Assembly: GCA_030038395.1 (NCBI GenBank) | Contig: JASHOZ010000053.1 | Coordinates: 1 to 64,000, forward strand | Reading direction: 5' to 3' | Source: Nitrososphaerales archaeon | Lineage (GTDB): Archaea; Thermoproteota; Nitrososphaeria; Nitrososphaerales; Gagatemarchaeaceae | Length of the DNA: 64,000 nucleotides | Shown: one piece after another, positions 60,765-64,000 of the stretch | Layout: every line of letters starts with the position of its first letter | Numbering within the stretch: the first letter of the stretch is position 1 | The notes under the pieces: model-generated | The model's input: only the letters and a program-made list of their open reading frames with translations | What the model was told of the DNA's origin: nothing | Databases searched by the model: none | Translations under genes and position numbers: made by a program

Positions 60765-61485
60765 GGCCTCCGAGGAAAGCCTGTATCAGTCGGGCCACCT
60801 CTTCGGGCTTCTCGAGCGGAGCCATGTGTCCGGCGCCCGCGACGAACTCGAGCGTTGACGAGCTGATGTTCTCGTTCAGGTAACGGGACCACTTCGGGGG
60901 AGTCATCCTGTCGTCATCGCCACAGACTATCAGGGTCTTCACCGTGACCTCGCGGAGTCTGTTTCTCACGTCGAACCCGTCACACGCGAGGTAGTCGTTC
61001 AAGAAGACTGGGAGGTTGGCGAAGGAAAGTGCAGCACGCGCTTCCCTCCCCATCCCCAGGTCTATCTTGAAGTAGCTCATCGGTGTGATCACCTTCTCGA
61101 TCGTCCTCATGGGTTCTGACCGCAGCCCTTCGACTATCGCCGGATCCACTCCCATCTTCGCTCCTGCTCCCACCAGAATCAGTCCTCCGACTGCGTCAGG
61201 ATGGTCGATCACCAGCCTGAGCGCGATCGCGCTCCCCATCGAGTGCCCGCAGACCACTGGCTTGGCCAGGCGAGCCTCTTCGATGTATGCTCGCACCGCC
61301 TCCGAGTAGTCGGCGATGGTCTTGCAGCTAATCTCCCCCGACGGATGGCCTGGAAGGTCCACTGCCAGCGCCCTGGCCGCTCCGCTCATGTGTGCCAGAG
61401 TCCGCTTCCAGAACGCCCCGTTCCCTCCCGCACCATGTATGAAGACGGTGTCGCGCGCGGCACTCCCGGAGGTGGCCGTGAGCAC
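60754..61485 (-). CDS. Alpha/beta hydrolase (lipase or esterase family)
   Basis: About 243 residues. The oxyanion motif is FIHGAGGNGAFWKRTL, the nucleophile elbow is CGHSMGSAIAL and the final histidine is AGAGHMAPLEKPEE, giving the Ser-Asp-His triad (Asp in CGDDDRM). I start at GTG 61485, about 28 bases from an AATTAAATC box (61507-61516); an upstream start at 61650 would overlap the divergent gene. Substrate unknown; could hydrolyse a C-C or ester bond, as in meta-cleavage hydrolases. Confidence 0.85.
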   Translation of the reverse strand: MLTATSGSAARDTVFIHGAGGNGAFWKRTLAHMSGAARALAVDLPGHPSGEISCKTIADYSEAVRAYIEEARLAKPVVCGHSMGSAIALRLVIDHPDAVGGLILVGAGAKMGVDPAIVEGLRSEPMRTIEKVITPMSYFKIDLGMGREARAALSFANLPVFLNDYLACDGFDVRNRLREVTVKTLIVCGDDDRMTPPKWSRYLNENISSSTLEFVAGAGHMAPLEKPEEVARLIQAFLGGLSR

Positions 61486-61614
61486 TTCGTCAGCGTCCGG
61501 ACCGCGGCGATTTAATTCTGACTCTATGCGACCAGAGACCGAGACGGGCGGACGCTGGACGCGCCAGCATGACTGAAATACTGCCGACGACCCGAGCAGC
61601 GGCGTTCGCGCACG

Positions 61615-62502
61615 ATGTCTACCGCCAGGACCCTGATGAAGCTGGTGCATGGGAGGAAGGTCGTTGTCGCCCCAGGGGTCTTCAGTCCCTCCGTGGCCAA
61701 GCTGGCGGAGAGGGAGGGGTTCCGGGCGCTTTACCTATCTGGTGCCGGACTCTCCAATCTGCTTGCTCTCCCCGACCTCGGGGTGACCACCCTGACCGAA
61801 GTCGCGAGAGCCACGCGCGAGATCTCCTCTAAGGTGAGCATTCCCCTCATAGTCGATGCCGACACAGGTTTCGGAGAGGCGGTGAACGTCTCGAGGACGG
61901 TCTCGGAACTGCGAGCTGCGGGCGCAGCCGCGCTGCAGATTGAGGACCAAGTCCTCCCGAAGAAGTGCGGGCACCTTGATGGGAAGGAGCTTGTGCCCGC
62001 GGACGAGATGGCCAAGAAGGTCATCGCCGCTAAGGACGCTTCCGGCGGGGAGATACTCGTCATAGCGAGGACCGACGCGGCCGCCGTGGAGGGACTGGAC
62101 GCCGCGGTCTTGAGGTCGAGAGAGTACCTGAAGGCGGGCGCCGACGTCATCTTCCCCGAAGCACTGACGTCGCGCGAGGACTTCGCCGAGTTCAGAGCAA
62201 AGATAGGGGCGCCACTCATGGCGAACATGACGGAGTTCGGAAAGACGCCTTACATGAGCGTGGCAGACTTCCAGGAGCTCGGATACAACGTCGTCATATT
62301 CCCCGTAACAGCGTTCCGCGCGATGATGAAAGCGGTCGAGTCTGCGCTCGTCGAACTGAAGGAGAGGGGGACGCAGAAAGACATGCTCGGGTCGCTCATG
62401 ACAAGAGAGCAGTTCTATGACCTGATCGACTACCGGAAGTACGAAGAGGCGGACAGGAAGACGCTCGAAGCCGCCAGGCGCATCAGACGAGCGCCAACTT
62501 AA
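61615..62502 (+). CDS. prpB: Isocitrate lyase/PEP mutase superfamily, 2-methylisocitrate lyase-like
   Basis: 295 residues. TIM-barrel lyase with the KKCGHLDGK catalytic stretch typical of 2-methylisocitrate lyase (PrpB), rather than the K-K-C-G-H-x-x-G-K of true isocitrate lyases only by length, since ICLs are longer. Other sites: VDADTGFGEA and LQIEDQVLPKKCGHL. It cleaves methylisocitrate into pyruvate and succinate. It is followed by a citrate synthase and, at the window edge, MeaB, so a propionate route is plausible; PrpD is not in view. Confidence 0.88.
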   Translation: MSTARTLMKLVHGRKVVVAPGVFSPSVAKLAEREGFRALYLSGAGLSNLLALPDLGVTTLTEVARATREISSKVSIPLIVDADTGFGEAVNVSRTVSELRAAGAAALQIEDQVLPKKCGHLDGKELVPADEMAKKVIAAKDASGGEILVIARTDAAAVEGLDAAVLRSREYLKAGADVIFPEALTSREDFAEFRAKIGAPLMANMTEFGKTPYMSVADFQELGYNVVIFPVTAFRAMMKAVESALVELKERGTQKDMLGSLMTREQFYDLIDYRKYEEADRKTLEAARRIRRAPT

Positions 62503-62528
62503 AACCCCCGTGCCGGCTGCGAAGAAGA

Positions 62529-63641
62529 GTGTCTGCGCCCATCAAGGTCCCGAAGGGGCTTTACGGAGTCGCCGTGACCGAGACCCGGATAGCGAAGAGC
62601 GATGCAGACGGCTCGCTGATCTACAGAGGGTACCCGATAGCCGACCTGGCCGCGCATGCGACCTTCGAAGAGGCGGCCTGGCTCATCATCAAGGGCACGC
62701 TTCCGACCAGGGGCGAGCTGGACGAGTTCATCTCGAGCATCGGGTCTAGGATGGAAGTGAGCGCGAAGGTGTATGCGGTGATGAGGGACCTTGGGCGAGA
62801 CTCGCACCCGATCGACGTCCTAAGAACAGGCATCTCCGCCCTGGGCAGCGTAGACTCCGAGCCCACGGTCGCCCTACAGCAAGCGTCGATAGAGGCGAAG
62901 ATGTCCGTGCTGGCCGCGAACTGCCACAGGGTCCCGAGAGGGAGTGGGCCTAGGGGACCTAAGCCGGCGGCTCGGTTCGGAGCCAACCTGCTGCAGATGC
63001 TCACCGACAGGGAAGCGAGCGAGTACGAGGAGTGGGTCTTCGAACGCGTGCTGATGATGTACCTGGAGCACGACCTCAACGCCTCTTCTTTCACCGTGCG
63101 CGTCGTCGCCTCGACGAGGGCCGACCCCTACGCGGCGGCCGCAGCAGGACTGGCCGCGCTCAAGGGGCCGCTGCACGGGGGCGCTAACGAGGCTGCGATG
63201 GACATGCTCCTGGAGGTGCGCGGCCCTGACAACGCGTCCGCGTACGTGATGTCGGCTCTGAAGGATGGGAAGAAGGTCATGGGCTTCGGCCACAGGGTAT
63301 ACAAGAAGCTCGACCCCAGGGCCCAGCTCTGCAAGGGATACCTCCGCGAGCTCCTGAAGAAGCAGGGCACCGACGACAGCCTGTACAGGCTATGCGACGC
63401 GCTCGAGAACGAGATGTGGGAGAGGAAGAAGCTCCCCGCTAACCTGGACTTCTACGCCGCCCCCCTCATGTACTCGCTAGGAATCGAGATACCGCTGTAC
63501 ACGCCCGTGTTCGCGGCGAGCAGGGTCTTCGGATGGATGGCCCACTACGACGAGCAGGTCGCCGAGGACAGGCTGATCAGGCCCGACGCCACATACGTCG
63601 GTCCCACCGGGCTGAAGTACTCGCCGCCGGGAAGCGGATAG
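62529..63641 (+). CDS. Citrate synthase (or 2-methylcitrate synthase)
   Basis: 370 residues. Catalytic residues lie in GGANEAAM (histidine preceding, LHGGANEA), in GFGHRVYKKLDPRA, and an aspartate in NLDFYAAPL. Joins an acyl-CoA to oxaloacetate. Archaeal citrate synthases often also accept propionyl-CoA. A TTAAAA box (62501-62506) sits about 26 bases before GTG 62529. Directly follows prpB, supporting methylcitrate function. Confidence 0.93.
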   Translation: MSAPIKVPKGLYGVAVTETRIAKSDADGSLIYRGYPIADLAAHATFEEAAWLIIKGTLPTRGELDEFISSIGSRMEVSAKVYAVMRDLGRDSHPIDVLRTGISALGSVDSEPTVALQQASIEAKMSVLAANCHRVPRGSGPRGPKPAARFGANLLQMLTDREASEYEEWVFERVLMMYLEHDLNASSFTVRVVASTRADPYAAAAAGLAALKGPLHGGANEAAMDMLLEVRGPDNASAYVMSALKDGKKVMGFGHRVYKKLDPRAQLCKGYLRELLKKQGTDDSLYRLCDALENEMWERKKLPANLDFYAAPLMYSLGIEIPLYTPVFAASRVFGWMAHYDEQVAEDRLIRPDATYVGPTGLKYSPPGSG

Positions 63642-63645
63642 CGAC

Positions 63646-64000
63646 TCACTTCAGCAGCAGGCCGGCAGCCGCGTCTACCGTAATCTCGCCTTTCACGACC
63701 ATGAGCGCGAGCTCGTTGACCCTTTCCCTGGATGTATGCGCTAGTCGCTCGGCCAGCACCGCCCTCGCGGTCTGGGCTATCATCCCGCTCGCGCTCCTCA
63801 GCCTGACTTCAAGGTCGCCTTCCTCGAACCGCGCGCGGATGGCCTCGATCGCAGACTCCAGGTTCTCGAGGCCTTCGCCCGTGAGTGCTGAGACCTTGAC
63901 GACGGGGGGGGAGCGCGACCTCATCGACCGGACCAAGCCGAGGAGGCTGACGACGAGGGCATCGGCGCCTTCGACGTCCGCCTTGTTCACCACGTACACG
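63646..64000 (-). CDS. meaB: MeaB/ArgK-family GTPase (5' end cut by window)
   Basis: The C-terminal part of a P-loop GTPase: VVNKADVEGADALVVSL (NKAD guanine-specificity motif), VSALTGEGLENLESAI, then a C-terminal helical domain. This matches MeaB/ArgK, the chaperone that protects B12-dependent methylmalonyl-CoA mutase. The reading frame continues past the window's edge, so its start is not seen. Consistent with the PduO-type adenosyltransferase near 8.5 kb and the methylcitrate genes next door. Confidence 0.9.
   Translation of the reverse strand, partial: VYVVNKADVEGADALVVSLLGLVRSMRSRSPPVVKVSALTGEGLENLESAIEAIRARFEEGDLEVRLRSASGMIAQTARAVLAERLAHTSRERVNELALMVVKGEITVDAAAGLLLK

Overview
The window is a gene-dense, high-GC (about 60 % by eye) archaeal chromosome segment. 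Archaeal markers include transcription factor B, a class I archaeal-type CCA-adding enzyme, the archaeal tRNA G10 methyltransferase, intron-bearing tRNAs, and many genes starting with ATG/GTG/TTG about 25-30 bases downstream of a TATA box (leaderless transcripts). The gene content fits a heterotrophic, non-ammonia-oxidising member of the Thermoproteota, for example a Nitrososphaeria or group I.1c-like lineage. That placement is inference. A plasma-membrane-type H+-ATPase and a secreted G1 (acid) peptidase hint at an acidic habitat.

Layout. 1-8.8 kb: carbamate kinase fragment, tRNA-Ser, then a beta-oxidation or phenylacetate-type block (3-hydroxyacyl-CoA dehydrogenase, thioesterase, two enoyl-CoA hydratases, thiolase, aldehyde dehydrogenase) and a cobalamin adenosyltransferase. 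8.9-21.6 kb: mixed housekeeping (TFB, CysRS, peroxiredoxin, malic enzyme, peptidases), several GNAT acetyltransferases, small zinc proteins and a CBS/zinc-finger fusion. 21.8-29.4 kb: an aromatic-ring island with hydroxyphenylacetate monooxygenase and its flavin reductase (hpaB/hpaC), homoprotocatechuate 2,3-dioxygenase (hpaD), a semialdehyde dehydrogenase, an FAH-family protein and an acetoacetate-decarboxylase-like protein. 30-37.8 kb: G1 peptidase, pyruvate phosphate dikinase, a four-subunit 2-oxoacid:ferredoxin oxidoreductase and an MFS transporter.

37.9-47.9 kb: the most notable region. HypC and an uncharacterised partner lie beside a long leftward operon, hypA - hycI-type protease - nuoA,B,C,D,H,I,J,K,L,N-like. 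The NuoD-like subunit keeps both CxxC nickel-ligand pairs and a HycE-like cleavable tail, and the NuoB-like subunit has a hydrogenase-type CNGC motif. This is therefore a group 4 membrane-bound [NiFe] hydrogenase built with an almost complete complex I membrane module, not a respiratory complex I. It probably exchanges electrons with ferredoxin, which the adjacent 2-oxoacid oxidoreductase would reduce, and couples this to ion pumping.

48-64 kb: a decayed methyltransferase, the H+-ATPase, tRNA-Pro with a non-canonical intron, an RNA-processing block (CCA enzyme, ThpR, UPF0200/UPF0201, RNase Z, tRNA methyltransferase), PRPP synthetase, NUDIX, CinA-like, GPN GTPase, alpha/beta hydrolase, and a propionate-type pair (PrpB-like lyase and citrate/methylcitrate synthase) next to a MeaB GTPase cut by the window edge.

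Recurring themes are single A/T boxes centred between divergent leaderless genes, and several genes with no ATG/GTG/TTG start where homology says they begin (three candidate CTG starts, one apparent frameshift between UPF0200 and UPF0201).
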